64,000 bases of DNA from an uncultured Bryobacterales bacterium (GTDB taxonomy: Bacteria > Acidobacteriota > Terriglobia > Bryobacterales > UBA6623). The notes beneath the pieces are model-generated. The model saw only the letters and a list, made by a program, of their open reading frames with translations. It was not told the origin of the DNA and ran no database searches. Location of the stretch: assembly GCA_951813605.1 (NCBI GenBank), contig OX638379.1, forward strand, positions 310,001 to 374,000, given 5' to 3'. The translations under genes and the position numbers were made by a program. How positions within the stretch are numbered: the stretch's first letter is position 1; every line of letters starts with the position of its first letter. Of this stretch, positions 55,598-64,000 are shown piece by piece.

Positions 55598-55719
55598 CGT
55601 TGCCTGCCGGCCAATGCGCGTGGCATATGCATCGCGCCTTGTCGTCGATTCCTTCAAGATAGGGCCGGTGTCCCGGCTCGTTGCCGCTGGGCCGACGTGT
55701 CGCTCATTACACTCGTAGA

Positions 55720-56424
55720 GTGCGCCCTGCCACGCTGCGATGGTGTTTGCTAGCCCTAGCGGTCCTCGCGATCGTACTCGTCCCGTTCTTTCTGTACGAG
55801 GAAAGAATCTTCGATTTTGTTTCCGGGACACTGCGGTCCGACACTAGCCGGCCGCTGGTTGCGTTCTCAGTCCTCTTGCTGCTTTCATCGGATCTTGCGG
55901 CACCGGTTCCTTCGAGCCTGGTGGCGACAGCTTCCGGTATGCTGCTAGGCCTAGTGCCAGGAGCGGCTGTCACATGGGCTGGCATGCAGGTCGGAGCGCT
56001 TGTGGGGTATGGCTTCGGCCGCACCGCGGGAGCTACCGCGGCTCGGCGGATTGTCGGCGATGCTGAGCTTGAACGAGCAATCCGTTCGTATCGCCGCTGG
56101 GGCGGCGTGTCGTTGATCGCTTCCCGTGCCGTTCCGGTGCTCGCGGAAAGTTCCGTGGTGATTGCGGGAGCAGTTCGCATGCCACTTGGTCGGTTCACTT
56201 GGCTGACCGGCCTTTCCAATGCTGCGATCGCTGTGGTTTATGCGGGAGTCGGTGCCTACGCGCTCGAGACAAGCGCTTTCCTGCTGGCTTTCGCCGCTTC
56301 GATGCTGGTCCCCGGCTTGCTAATGTGGGTCAATCGCGCTCTCGGCAGCGGGAACTCCATCAGACGGGGCGACGAGGACGGCCTGCGGTCCGGCTCCATC
56401 GACATTGGAGGATCGGTCAACTAA
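55720..56424 (+). CDS. VTT/DedA-family membrane protein
   Basis: A 234-aa polytopic inner-membrane protein of the VTT (SNARE-associated, DedA/TVP38) family, implicated in lipid scrambling and membrane homeostasis. The GTG at 55720 gives RPATLRWCLLALAVLAIVLV as first TM; a TTG at 55681 is the alternative. DLAAPVPSSLVATASGMLLG near residue 66 and GRTAGATAARRIVGDAELER near 110 are family elements; SRAVPVLAESSVVIAGAVRM near 142 corresponds to the conserved R-x-x-P re-entrant loop. Its stop codon shares one base with the start of the SAM hydrolase gene (TAATG), indicating coupled translation. Confidence 0.88.
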   Translation: MRPATLRWCLLALAVLAIVLVPFFLYEERIFDFVSGTLRSDTSRPLVAFSVLLLLSSDLAAPVPSSLVATASGMLLGLVPGAAVTWAGMQVGALVGYGFGRTAGATAARRIVGDAELERAIRSYRRWGGVSLIASRAVPVLAESSVVIAGAVRMPLGRFTWLTGLSNAAIAVVYAGVGAYALETSAFLLAFAASMLVPGLLMWVNRALGSGNSIRRGDEDGLRSGSIDIGGSVN

Positions 56425-57236
56425 TGCACGGCCCCGGATTGCTGACTTTCACCACGGACTTCGGTACGCGCGACCACTATGCCGGGGCGATGAAGGGGGT
56501 TGTCGCCACCGTTGCGCCGGACGTGAGAGTGGTCGACATCACTCATGACGTGCCCAGCTTTGACATTGCCGCTGGCGCCTTCGCTATCGCCCAAGCGTAT
56601 CCCTGCTTTCCCGAGGGTACGGTGCACGTGGTCGTCGTTGACCCCGGAGTCGGCTCCTCGCGCCGTCCGATCGCGGTGCAGGCCGGTGGGCACTTGTTCA
56701 TCTGTCCGGACAACGGTGTGCTGTCGCTGGTAGCCGAGTCTGCCGATGTGTTCAAAGCGCGGCTCATCCGCTTGCGTCACGGGCTTGCTGCGCTGAGCCG
56801 CACCTTCCACGGGCGCGACCTGTTCGCGCCCGTCGGAGCACGCCTGGCCGCCGGGCTTCCATTCGAGGAAGTGGGACCTGAGGTGGCCGACTTCACCCTG
56901 CTGCCCGCCACGAACCCAGCGAACAGCGCTGGCCGCATCCTCTATGTCGACGGCTACGGAAACCTCGTCACGAGTATCCGCGAGCGAGACCTCCCTGTCG
57001 GAGCCTGCCTTGCCATCGCCGGTACAAGAATCTGCCTGCGAGCCGAGTCCTACGCTTCCGTGCCCTCGGATCGCCTTTTCTTGATTGCCGGCAGTTCGGG
57101 CTTTGTTGAAATCTCGTTGAACCGCGGGTCAGCCGCGAATGCTCTTGGAGTGCGAGCCGGAGAGCATCTGGTCATAGCGAGTGAGCGCAAGGAGCCGATC
57201 GTCGCTTCGGCTCAATCCGCCAAGGACATCATGTAA
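56424..57236 (+). CDS. SAM hydrolase (S-adenosyl-L-methionine hydroxide adenosyltransferase)
   Basis: A 270-aa DUF62-type enzyme that hydrolyses S-adenosylmethionine to adenosine and methionine. LTFTTDFGTRDHYAGAMKG near residue 7 contains the catalytic Asp of the TDFG motif; VVVDPGVGSSRRPIAVQ near 69 and FICPDNGVLS near 90 are the other signatures; RTFHGRDLFAPVGARL near 126 contains the RHGR-like motif in which the first His is replaced (FHGRD retained). DGYGNLVTS near 173 belongs to the C-domain. Translationally coupled to the VTT gene. The 3' end overlaps the convergent M23 gene by 25 bp. Confidence 0.9.
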   Translation: MHGPGLLTFTTDFGTRDHYAGAMKGVVATVAPDVRVVDITHDVPSFDIAAGAFAIAQAYPCFPEGTVHVVVVDPGVGSSRRPIAVQAGGHLFICPDNGVLSLVAESADVFKARLIRLRHGLAALSRTFHGRDLFAPVGARLAAGLPFEEVGPEVADFTLLPATNPANSAGRILYVDGYGNLVTSIRERDLPVGACLAIAGTRICLRAESYASVPSDRLFLIAGSSGFVEISLNRGSAANALGVRAGEHLVIASERKEPIVASAQSAKDIM

Positions 57237-58081
57237 CTGCGCTCCCTGTTCTTCAGGTATTTGTATGGGTTAACGTTCATCCGCCTGAAATGCACTTCGT
57301 AGTGGAGATGCTTCCCTGTCGTACGTCCGGAACTGCCCACTAGCCCAATGACCTCGCCGCGTCGTACCGATTGGCCAGGCCGCACGAAGTACTCTTGCAG
57401 ATGGCCGTAAATTGTCCGGAATCCGTTCTGCCCGTGGCTGATCTTGACGCAGTGTCCCAAGCCGCCTTCCCACTCCGCGGAGATCACATAGCCGTCTGCC
57501 GTCGCGAAGACCGGCGCCTCGGACGGGGCGCTGAGGTCGAGACCGGGATGAAAGGCTCCCTCGCCGTCAAATGGATCCAGACGCTTTCCGTAGCTGCTTG
57601 TGATATGCCCTTTCACTGGCCAGATCGAGGGTGTCGTGTTTCCCAGCAACGAGTCCAAGGGCGGACCTAGCCTGGACCCGCCCAGTGCGCCCTGAATGAG
57701 ATCGTACTGGTTGAGCGAAGCGTGATAGGCAGGAATCAATTCCGCTCCGTACGCAGTTTCCGCGTCGGTATTGTCGCGGCTGAAACCGTACGCGATGGAA
57801 ATCTGGAATGCTAGTTTGCTCAGGGACTCCAACTGCTTGTCACGCTCTTCCACGGTTAGCAACAAGCTGTCGTACTCTTCTTGGAGCGTGCTGTTCTCCG
57901 CGACAAGCCGTGCCCTCTCGGACGCGGTGCGAACGTAGTTCGCGCCCAAACCGATGGTCATGATCAGCGCAAGCCCCGCGAGGCCGGCCACTGCGTGCAG
58001 CATCCCGTGGGGAACTTGGAATCTCTTAATGCGTCCGTGAACCGGATGCGCAATGACGACGAGGAATCGGTTGCCTCGCAT
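57212..58081 (-). CDS. M23 family metallopeptidase with N-terminal TM anchor
   Basis: A 289-aa LytM/M23 peptidoglycan endopeptidase-like protein. One TM helix (MLHAVAGLAGLALIMTIGL, near residues 27-45) is followed by a coiled coil (ERARLVAENSTLQEEYDSLL, VEERDKQLESLSKL) and the M23 domain from about 150. Zinc-site motifs: FHPGLDLSAP near 180 (HxxxD) and KHLHYEVHFR near 260 (HxH); SYGKRLDPF near 164 is the conserved substrate segment. All ligands are present, so it may be active rather than a degenerate activator. Anchored in the inner membrane facing periplasm. Convergent with, and overlapping, the SAM hydrolase gene. Confidence 0.93.
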   Translation of the reverse strand: MRGNRFLVVIAHPVHGRIKRFQVPHGMLHAVAGLAGLALIMTIGLGANYVRTASERARLVAENSTLQEEYDSLLLTVEERDKQLESLSKLAFQISIAYGFSRDNTDAETAYGAELIPAYHASLNQYDLIQGALGGSRLGPPLDSLLGNTTPSIWPVKGHITSSYGKRLDPFDGEGAFHPGLDLSAPSEAPVFATADGYVISAEWEGGLGHCVKISHGQNGFRTIYGHLQEYFVRPGQSVRRGEVIGLVGSSGRTTGKHLHYEVHFRRMNVNPYKYLKNRERSYMMSLAD

Positions 58082-58216
58082 GAATTACATGAATTCGGGC
58101 GGCAAAACCGCCCGCGCCTTCTCCCGAATAGACTGACAATAGACGACCTAGCGGCACCCTGTCAAGACTGCTTGGTAATAGAGTAGCGCATCGGGCCCGC
58201 GAACGGGGAATTCACC

Positions 58217-59173
58217 TTGACCAATTGCGAAGCAGGAATAGACGCGGAAGAACACCTGATCACTAGTATCGAAGCTCTATGGGCCGACCGCGAGAACTCC
58301 GGGGTGGCCTTGGCAGGGGGTGATGACTGCGCGGTCCTGAGTTCGCTCGGCGACCGCGAGGACCTGCTGCTCACGTCCGACCAGGTCGTCGAGAACCGTC
58401 ATTTCGTGCGGGGCAAGCACCCCCCCGCCGCATTGGGGCGCAAGGCGCTGGTCCGTTCCCTGAGCGACATCGCGGCGATGGGTGGGCGCCCGTGGTGGTG
58501 CCTGCAAACAGTGTGCTTGCCCGCCTGGGCCAGGGGGCGGTGGCACGACGAGTTCCAGCAGGGAATGCGCCAGGCAGCCGAGGGGCCGGAAGTCTCTGGC
58601 CTAGCCCTAGTAGGCGGCGATGTCTCGGGCGGCGACCGGTTTGTCGCCACAGTCGCAGTCATCGGCCGCTTGGCGACGGGCACGGCGCTTCTGCGCGGCG
58701 GCGCCAAGCCTGGCGACTTCCTGTATGTCTCGGGCTCGCTCGGCGGGTCACTGATAGGCCTTGAACGGTTGCTCGGCGAGCGAAGACCGGATCCCGGCGA
58801 TCCCGCCGTCGCAAGGCACTGCGAGCCATCTCCACGTCTCGCCTTGGGCAGAGCCCTGCGCAGGGTGCCAGCCACCGCCGCGATTGATGTCAGCGATGGC
58901 CTGGCGACGGACGCGCGCCGCCTGGCTTCGGCTAGCGGCGTCGCTCTCGTGATCGAGCCCTCGGCGCTGCCCCTGTTCCCGGGGGCATCCACCGAATTGG
59001 CGCTGCGTTCCGGAGAGGAGTATGAATTGCTCTTCACGCTCGCTCCGGAGAGCGTGCCGCCAGCCGACGCGGTCCTTACGCGGATTGGCCACGTGGAGCG
59101 CGGGTCCGGCGTTTGGCTGCAGTCGGACGAAAGGCGGGAGCCGCTCGGGGCGCTGGGCGACGCGCATTTCTAG
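58217..59173 (+). CDS. thiL: Thiamine-monophosphate kinase
   Basis: A 318-aa ThiL that phosphorylates thiamine monophosphate to the active diphosphate with ATP. The TTG at 58217 has GGGGAA about 7 bp upstream. GGDDCAVLSS near residue 34 carries the conserved Asp residues, LLLTSDQVVENRHF near 50, GRKALVRSLSDIAAMGGRP near 74 and ALVGGDVSGGDRF near 131 are PurM/ThiL-type signatures. A SelD reading is excluded by the ThiL-specific sequence and lack of the SelD Cys/Sec N-terminus. It is monocistronic, between the divergent M23 gene and the convergent symporter (17-bp gap). Confidence 0.9.
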   Translation: MTNCEAGIDAEEHLITSIEALWADRENSGVALAGGDDCAVLSSLGDREDLLLTSDQVVENRHFVRGKHPPAALGRKALVRSLSDIAAMGGRPWWCLQTVCLPAWARGRWHDEFQQGMRQAAEGPEVSGLALVGGDVSGGDRFVATVAVIGRLATGTALLRGGAKPGDFLYVSGSLGGSLIGLERLLGERRPDPGDPAVARHCEPSPRLALGRALRRVPATAAIDVSDGLATDARRLASASGVALVIEPSALPLFPGASTELALRSGEEYELLFTLAPESVPPADAVLTRIGHVERGSGVWLQSDERREPLGALGDAHF

Positions 59174-59190
59174 GATCGCGCGGGGAATCC

Positions 59191-60663
59191 CTACACGTCG
59201 AGCAGCGCGTCAATGTCGGTCGCTAGCTCGCGACGAGGGGTTGCCAGTGAAACCAGAACGAACACCAGCGTGGAAGCCAGCAAGGCAACCGCTCCGACGG
59301 CAAGGCCTGGAGGGAGCAAGGGAACGCCGTGCCGTGCGGAGACCTCCAAGACGAAGTTCAGCACGATGCTAGTTGCGATGGATGCGACGCATGCCTGCCC
59401 GGTGGCGCGCTTCCAATTCATGCCGATGCAAATGCTTGGGACGATGGCGGCGGCGAACGTGCCCCAGCCGAACGTGCCTAGCAATGCGATTAGGTTTTCC
59501 ATGTAGAGCGCGAACAGGGCGGACAGCAGCAGCAGCCCCCCGGTGGCGACGCGAGACCAGAACAGCTCGCGTACGAGCGGCCTGCCGCGCACGGCCATGG
59601 GGATGTCCCGCACGACCGCAGCCGCACCCAGGTTCAAGAAGGAATCCGCGGTGGACATGATCGCCGCCAGCAAGCCCGCGAAGACGATTCCAGCAAGCAG
59701 CTCCGGCGTGTAGTAGAGCAGGAATGTCGGTGCGGCGAGGTCCGGGTTGTCTAGAGCGGGATGCTCTCCGCGAGCGACCAGAGTCCGCATTGAGAGGCCG
59801 ATACCCATCCACAGCATGGCTAGTACCATGTAGCCCGCGCCGGATGCGAGCGCGCCCCACTTGAGCTGCCGGATATCTTTCAGCATCATGAGCTTGGTCA
59901 CGGCATGAGGTTGTCCCGCCGCGCCGATCCCGAAAAGGAGCATCCAGCTCAGGGCTGCCATTTCTCCGCGCGCGCCCCAAGGCCCAATAAAGTCCGGATC
60001 CATTGCCCAGAGCGTTTCACTGATCGCCAGCATTCCGCCACCGACCTTCAGGCACTGCATGAGGACTGCCACCGCCGCGCCGAGCATCAGGAGCCCTTGG
60101 AAAAGGTCCGTGTAAACGCCAGCCACGATTCCGCCTGCGATTGAGTAGAACGCCAGAACGCTCAAGCCGATGGCAAGAGCCGCGAGCAAGTCGATTCCCA
60201 GCACCGCCTGCAGGACTGTGCCTATCGCGAGCACTTGGGTGCCGAGGTAGCCGAGGACGCCTAGAATGATCGCGCCGCTCATCGCAAGCGTCGGCCAGCG
60301 ACCCCCGTAACGTGCCGAGATCGCCTCGGGAAGGGTCAGTATGTCCCGAATCTCCACGAGTAGGCGCAGCCGCTTGCCGGTCAGCATGAAGACCACCGGC
60401 AGGCTGAACGCAGCGACGAACACCATCCAGAGTGAGCTGGATCCCGACTCGTAGACCAATCCCGGCCCGCCGACGAAACCGAATCCGCTCATGACGCTGG
60501 AGATCGTTGCCATGACCACGACCAGCGGACCGAGCGACTTGCCCGCCAGGAAGAAATCGGCTGTCGAGACCGTACGCCGCATCGCCCAGATTCCGACGAC
60601 AGCGCAGATTGCAAGGTAGGCGACGACGCACGCAATGATCAGCTGCGAGTCGGCGGTGGGCAT
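59191..60663 (-). CDS. Sodium:solute symporter (SSS family)
   Basis: A 490-aa Na+-coupled transporter with about 12-13 TM segments and the LeuT-type fold. VGIWAMRRTVSTADFFLAG near residue 23 and MSGFGFVGGPGLVYESG near 58 are SSS signatures, the latter with the Na+-site segment of TM2; FAGLLAAIMSTADSFLNLGAA near 330 is the conserved TM9 region with Ser/Thr Na+ ligands. The tail ends in a short cytoplasmic stretch. It lies 20 bp downstream of a small membrane protein gene that itself overlaps a sulfatase gene, so its solute may be a desulfated sugar or uronate (inference). Confidence 0.92.
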   Translation of the reverse strand: MPTADSQLIIACVVAYLAICAVVGIWAMRRTVSTADFFLAGKSLGPLVVVMATISSVMSGFGFVGGPGLVYESGSSSLWMVFVAAFSLPVVFMLTGKRLRLLVEIRDILTLPEAISARYGGRWPTLAMSGAIILGVLGYLGTQVLAIGTVLQAVLGIDLLAALAIGLSVLAFYSIAGGIVAGVYTDLFQGLLMLGAAVAVLMQCLKVGGGMLAISETLWAMDPDFIGPWGARGEMAALSWMLLFGIGAAGQPHAVTKLMMLKDIRQLKWGALASGAGYMVLAMLWMGIGLSMRTLVARGEHPALDNPDLAAPTFLLYYTPELLAGIVFAGLLAAIMSTADSFLNLGAAAVVRDIPMAVRGRPLVRELFWSRVATGGLLLLSALFALYMENLIALLGTFGWGTFAAAIVPSICIGMNWKRATGQACVASIATSIVLNFVLEVSARHGVPLLPPGLAVGAVALLASTLVFVLVSLATPRRELATDIDALLDV

Positions 60664-60683
60664 TTAATCTAGGGGGCTAGGCG

Positions 60684-61091
60684 CTACTTCTTGGCGAAGC
60701 GATCAAGGAATTCGCGTTGCTTGTGTTTCGACAGGATTTCGGTATCGAAGATGAGTCCGTAGACGAGGCCCAAAGTCACGCCAAGCGGGGTGATGCCGTA
60801 TAGCAGCATGGCGGTGCCTGCGGGAAACCCTCCGATCGTGACAAGCGGCCCGCTCGGATCATGCAAAAAAAACCCCAGCGCGAGCAGGCTGCAGAAGACT
60901 GTTGCGAACCCAGCTAGGTATGCGTAGGTGCGTCTCGATGGCTGCCCAGCGGAACGCAGGGCCAAAGCACAGAGCACGGCGATCAGAACCACGGCCGCCA
61001 TGCCTAGCAACGCCGCGCGCCCCGCCAGTCCTGCGAGCAGCGCTACGAGGCTCACGGCGGCCGCAAGGACCGCCAGCGGCGAGTTATTCAC
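60684..61091 (-). CDS. Small three/four-TM membrane protein, symporter partner
   Basis: A 135-aa hydrophobic protein. The GTG at 61091 overlaps the sulfatase stop in a GTGA arrangement and gives NNSPLAVLAAAVSLVALLAG as first TM; AALLGMAAVVLIAVLCALAL, TYAYLAGFATVFCSLLALGFF and GFPAGTAMLLYGITPLGVTLG follow. The C-terminus is charged (SKHKQREFLDRFAKK). A small membrane protein directly before an SSS gene resembles the DUF485/DUF997-type accessory proteins of SSS permeases, though I cannot assign the exact family. Co-transcribed with sulfatase and symporter. Confidence 0.8.
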   Translation of the reverse strand: MNNSPLAVLAAAVSLVALLAGLAGRAALLGMAAVVLIAVLCALALRSAGQPSRRTYAYLAGFATVFCSLLALGFFLHDPSGPLVTIGGFPAGTAMLLYGITPLGVTLGLVYGLIFDTEILSKHKQREFLDRFAKK

Positions 61092-62548
61092 TTCCAACGG
61101 GATTCTCTGCTTGCGAGAACGGCGTATGCCTCGGTGTAGGTCTGCGACATGCGGTTCTCCCAAGCTTCCGCTATGGCCGGATCCTCGGGCTCCTCGCCTT
61201 TGTCGCCGGTATGTTGGATCCAGAGGTTTAATGCCGATGCCATGCGCGTCAGGATCTGCTGGTGCCCCGGCGAGCCGGCGAGGTTGTGCAGCTCGTCAGG
61301 ATCTGCGGCGGTGTCATAGAGCTCTTCCTCGGGACGCGTCTTGGACAGGAACGGGTAGTCCTTCGAGGTGACTTCGCCACGCTTCTCCAGCCGTTGCAGC
61401 TGCCGCCAAGTCGGGTACGAGACTTCCTTGTAGCGGTTCAGCTGCATGTAGGCCCGGTCGGGGTAGTAGTTTCGAATGTACTTGTAGCGCTTGTCCCGGA
61501 CGGCGCGTATGCGGTCAACGGTCTCGTCACAGCGATCCCTGGCCGCGAACACGTACTCGCGGTCGGGCATCTTTCCGTCGCCGAGGAACACGCGTCCTTC
61601 CATGTAGTCCGGCACCTGGATCCCAGCGAGGGCCAGCGACGTGGCCGACAGGTCGATCGTGCTTACCAACTCGTCGCGCACGCTGCCCGGTTCGAGCTGT
61701 CCGGGCCAGCGGATTATCAACGGGACGCGAATGCCCCCGTCATAGAGGAACTGCTTGTCGCGCGGCATCGGACGCCCGTGGTCCCCGAAGAAGACGACGA
61801 TAGTTCGATCCGCCAGATCGTCTTCGTTGATGCGGTCGAGTACTCGTCCGACCTTTTCGTCCAGCAATCGCACTGCGTCGAGATAGCCTGCCCAGTCCCG
61901 GCGCGAGATCTCGTCCTGAGGATAGTAAGCGGGAGGATTGACGCCATCCGGGTCAGTGGGGTTCTCGATTCCTTCGGTAAACGCCCAAGGATCGGGCGGC
62001 CGCCCGCGGTGTGGCTCGAAGATGTTGACCTGCGCGTAGAACGGCTGGCCGGGTTCTCTGTCACGCCAGTCTTTGCCATCGAACGGCTTGCCATGCTTGA
62101 AGTTGAAGTCGGTCTTGTTCCGCGCGCCGAGGCCGCTATCGTGGTCGTTCAGAGTGTAGTAACCGGCGTCCCGGAAGTAGTCGGTGATCAGGCGCACCGG
62201 TGGCGGCAGCTCGTACCCGTCGTCGCGATGGCTCCGGTGGGCGTGAGCTCCGATGCTGGTTTGGTACATGCCCGTGATGAGGGCCGAGCGCGACGGCGAG
62301 CAAACCGGGCAAGTCACGTAGGCGTTGGTGAAGCGCGCGCCCTCCTCGGCCAGCCGGTCGATGTTGGGCGTGCTGACCTCGGTGCTGCCGTAACAGGAGA
62401 GGTCCGGCGATAGGTCGTCCGCAATGATCCAGACTATGTTCCACGGTCTGGCGGTCGCCTCCGTGCAGCCGGACGTGGTGGCTGCCGTCCCGGCAGCGAT
62501 GCTTGTAGCGAGGAACTCCCTCCGGGTGGTCTCCATGATTCGTTCCAT
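61088..62548 (-). CDS. Sulfatase, heparan N-sulfatase-like
   Basis: A 486-aa sulfatase. TRREFLATSIAAGTAATTSGC at the N-terminus combines a twin-arginine signal with a lipobox-like TSGC, so it may be an exported lipoprotein. WNIVWIIADDLSPDLSCYG holds the metal Asp pair; CPVCSPSRSALITGMYQTS near residue 83 is a complete C-x-P-S-R maturation motif. FEPHRGRPPDPW near 178 and VVFFGDHGRPMPRDKQFLYD near 250 match the N-sulfoglucosamine sulfohydrolase subgroup. First gene of a three-gene unit with the small membrane protein (4-bp overlap) and SSS symporter. The ATG at 62536 is an alternative start. Confidence 0.93.
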   Translation of the reverse strand: MERIMETTRREFLATSIAAGTAATTSGCTEATARPWNIVWIIADDLSPDLSCYGSTEVSTPNIDRLAEEGARFTNAYVTCPVCSPSRSALITGMYQTSIGAHAHRSHRDDGYELPPPVRLITDYFRDAGYYTLNDHDSGLGARNKTDFNFKHGKPFDGKDWRDREPGQPFYAQVNIFEPHRGRPPDPWAFTEGIENPTDPDGVNPPAYYPQDEISRRDWAGYLDAVRLLDEKVGRVLDRINEDDLADRTIVVFFGDHGRPMPRDKQFLYDGGIRVPLIIRWPGQLEPGSVRDELVSTIDLSATSLALAGIQVPDYMEGRVFLGDGKMPDREYVFAARDRCDETVDRIRAVRDKRYKYIRNYYPDRAYMQLNRYKEVSYPTWRQLQRLEKRGEVTSKDYPFLSKTRPEEELYDTAADPDELHNLAGSPGHQQILTRMASALNLWIQHTGDKGEEPEDPAIAEAWENRMSQTYTEAYAVLASRESRWK

Positions 62549-62610
62549 GCGTTCCGGGCGTTTGAGCGCAACAACGATGCCGTATAGTGCCGGCTCGGAT
62601 GCGCCTAGTT

Positions 62611-64000
62611 TCAGGGATTTCGCATATTGTACAGGAATGTGAACTGCAGGCGGATGTCGCCGCCTAGGTATTCCCGTGGCAGCGGCGGGAACGGGTTTGA
62701 AGCGCTGATCCCAGCTACTGCGGCTCGGTCGAGGGGAGGAGTTCCGGAAGCCTTGGCGATGACCAGCTTCGGCACGGAGCCGTTACGCGCAACGGAGAAT
62801 TGAATCAGGGTCCGCCCGCGGCTCATCCCGAGCCTAGCGCTCTCCGGGATCACGGCGAACCAGTTGCGGCGAATGGACGCTAGGATCTGCGTTAGGTACG
62901 GACGGAAATCGACCCCTCGCGGGTCGCTGAGCAATTCCACGAGGCTGCCCGAACTCGAGGGCCCCGGGGGCAGGATCCCGGCCGAAGCGGCGCCACCGAA
63001 CCCGTCGCCCACCGCTTGTCGAGGCCCGCCTCCGCGGATCATCTGCTGGATCGCGCCTTCGATCACTTGGTCAGGGCGAGCTGTCAGATCCAGCGTGCCG
63101 AGCTGTGCGGATCCGCGGCGGCTGGGCATGCTGGCCTTTGGGCTTTCCAACTGCAGGGCGGCGCGCTTTCGCGAGGGGGCCAAGGGCATGGGGAGCAGCC
63201 GCGGGTCCCGCGCTTGAGCCAGCTCTCGACCTCGCTGGAACTCGCCGGGAGCGGGACTCTGCGCGGCCGGCAGCTCGGCTTGCTCGGATTCTTCGGCCTC
63301 TTCCAGCGCGGGAGATTCTTCAGGCGTTTCAGGCTCCTCTTGTTCGATCGGTTGCGGCACCGCCTCTTCTTCCTGCGCGGGCTCGGCTGCCTCAGGGGTT
63401 TCGGGTTCAGGGGCCGGCGCGGGTGCCGGCTCGGAGGGCGGCTGGGGCAGCCCGCGAAATTCGCCCTCTCCGTCACCTGGAACGTCCGCCTTCCCTCGCA
63501 AGGGAGGCAAGTCGTCCAGCGGCGGGGCCATTAAGGTGAACCTCATGGAGTCCCAGTCCGCTGGCTTGGCAAATTCCAGTTCCTGGGTTCCCGGGATGAG
63601 CAGGAGCGCCAATCCCACCGCATGAAGGAAAATGGAGACGGCTCTTGCCTCCAGTGCCCGGGCAGGGAAGGGCCGTTCCGTCCAGGGCGTCTCGAGCCGC
63701 AAAGGCGTCTCGGAGTCGACAGGCCAAATCCCACTGCCCGACGCCCGGTGGAATTGTCGGACAGGATCGAAGGGCCGGACGAGGAATTCCGGCGGGCGCG
63801 TATCGGACGGAGGCAGCAACAATCCCGCTGGATCTTGGGCGTGCTGCCAGCGCAACCTCAAACCAAAATCGGCCGTCGACAGCCAGATCGGGCGATCGCT
63901 GGGGGCCAGCCTGACGGTTCGCGCTTCCGAGACACGGCTCTCCAGACTCCTGCCGTAGTCCTCGAGCAAGAAATAGAGGTCCGCGCTGTCCCGCTTGTTC
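62611..64000 (-). CDS. TonB-family energy transducer (5' end off window)
   Basis: The frame is open to the right edge (KRDSADLYFLLEDYG precedes the first possible TTG start at 63969), so the N-terminus is missing. About 115 or more residues without signal precede one TM segment (AVSIFLHAVGLALLLIPG), as in the other TonB here, but there is no PWW repeat in the visible part. After the membrane come a Pro/Glu-rich linker (about residues 175-250), then a C-terminal TonB-like domain (YLTQILASIRRNWFAVIPES, RGRTLIQFSVARNGSVPKL) ending in LQFTFLYNMRNP. It starts upstream of, and in the same direction as, the sulfatase-symporter operon. Confidence 0.88.
   Translation of the reverse strand, partial: NKRDSADLYFLLEDYGRSLESRVSEARTVRLAPSDRPIWLSTADFGLRLRWQHAQDPAGLLLPPSDTRPPEFLVRPFDPVRQFHRASGSGIWPVDSETPLRLETPWTERPFPARALEARAVSIFLHAVGLALLLIPGTQELEFAKPADWDSMRFTLMAPPLDDLPPLRGKADVPGDGEGEFRGLPQPPSEPAPAPAPEPETPEAAEPAQEEEAVPQPIEQEEPETPEESPALEEAEESEQAELPAAQSPAPGEFQRGRELAQARDPRLLPMPLAPSRKRAALQLESPKASMPSRRGSAQLGTLDLTARPDQVIEGAIQQMIRGGGPRQAVGDGFGGAASAGILPPGPSSSGSLVELLSDPRGVDFRPYLTQILASIRRNWFAVIPESARLGMSRGRTLIQFSVARNGSVPKLVIAKASGTPPLDRAAVAGISASNPFPPLPREYLGGDIRLQFTFLYNMRNP

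Noticed and set aside
58217..59173. SelD (selenophosphate synthetase), suggested by the nearby presence of selC in the window
   Set aside because: The motifs are those of ThiL; the Cys/Sec-containing SelD N-terminus is absent.
61262..62413. 383-codon open frame on the plus strand opposite the heparan-type sulfatase gene
   Set aside because: It is exactly antisense to a sulfatase with complete motifs, and its translation has no family signature; long antisense frames are common in GC-rich genes.

Overview
The window reads as chromosome of a GC-rich Gram-negative bacterium, most likely an Acidobacteriota of the Bryobacterales/Solibacteres type. The support is an LptD outer-membrane assembly protein, TonB proteins, TolC/RND efflux and beta-barrel porin genes; many Tat-exported (twin-arginine) Gfo/Idh/MocA oxidoreductases, sulfatases and a DUF1501 protein; and a large secreted protein ending in what looks like the TIGR03437 'Solibacter' C-terminal domain. 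The taxonomy is inference from gene content. No plasmid, phage, IS element or CRISPR array was seen. About 44 protein genes, one RNA gene and one interrupted gene are annotated. Two genes run off the edges (Gfo/Idh/MocA at the left, TonB at the right).

Layout. 0-2.6 kb: Gfo/Idh/MocA and DUF1501. 2.8-8.7 kb: a tightly coupled tripartite efflux operon (TolC, lipoprotein adaptor, HME-type RND pump). 9.4-12.7 kb: a PQQ quinohemoprotein dehydrogenase followed by an N-methyl amino acid oxidase. 13.3-17.5 kb: two sulfatases and an SMP-30 lactonase-like protein, with a selenocysteine tRNA (selC) between them. 18.1-20.1 kb: a cytochrome c/copper monooxygenase-like fusion overlapping a redoxin gene. 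20.6-28.9 kb: Gfo/Idh/MocA, HEAT repeats, TonB with a triplicated cytoplasmic repeat, a D-serine dehydratase-like enzyme with RidA, an orphan HExxH protein, a porin, and an orphan gluconate 2-dehydrogenase subunit 3. 28.8-37.4 kb: a five-gene minus-strand run (YhaO-like nuclease, YhaN-like ATPase, DUF4126 interrupted by one TGA, zinc-ribbon TPR protein, ClC). 37.4-38.8 kb: a gene-poor stretch with possible gene remnants. 38.8-41.2 kb: LptD. 42.0-45.6 kb: a Gfo/Idh/MocA, iduronate-type sulfatase and DUF1080 hydrolase trio. 45.6-50.7 kb: zinc-ribbon membrane protein, GDPD, Cys-rich membrane protein, Gfo/Idh/MocA and M28 peptidase. 50.7-59.2 kb: acyl-CoA carboxylase beta subunit, the 1043-aa metallopeptidase-like protein, VTT membrane protein, SAM hydrolase, M23 peptidase, ThiL. 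59.2-64 kb: SSS symporter, small membrane partner, sulfatase, TonB.

How the genes fit together. The dominant theme is periplasmic catabolism of (sulfated) glycans: four sulfatases, four Tat-type Gfo/Idh/MocA oxidoreductases, a DUF1080 3-keto-glycoside hydrolase, an SMP-30 protein, a Na+ symporter linked to a sulfatase, and TonB energisers. A second theme is periplasmic redox enzymology (PQQ dehydrogenase with a lanthanide-type Asp, PHM-like copper enzyme with fused cytochrome).

The observations most worth a second look are the orphan selC, a single in-frame TGA in DUF4126 at a position I expect to be Trp, a sulfatase whose maturation motif lost its Arg (CTPNP), the HxC-type D-serine dehydratase-like enzyme paired with RidA, and the triplicated PWW repeat ahead of the TonB anchor. 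I did not find a convincing wholly new defence or mobile system.
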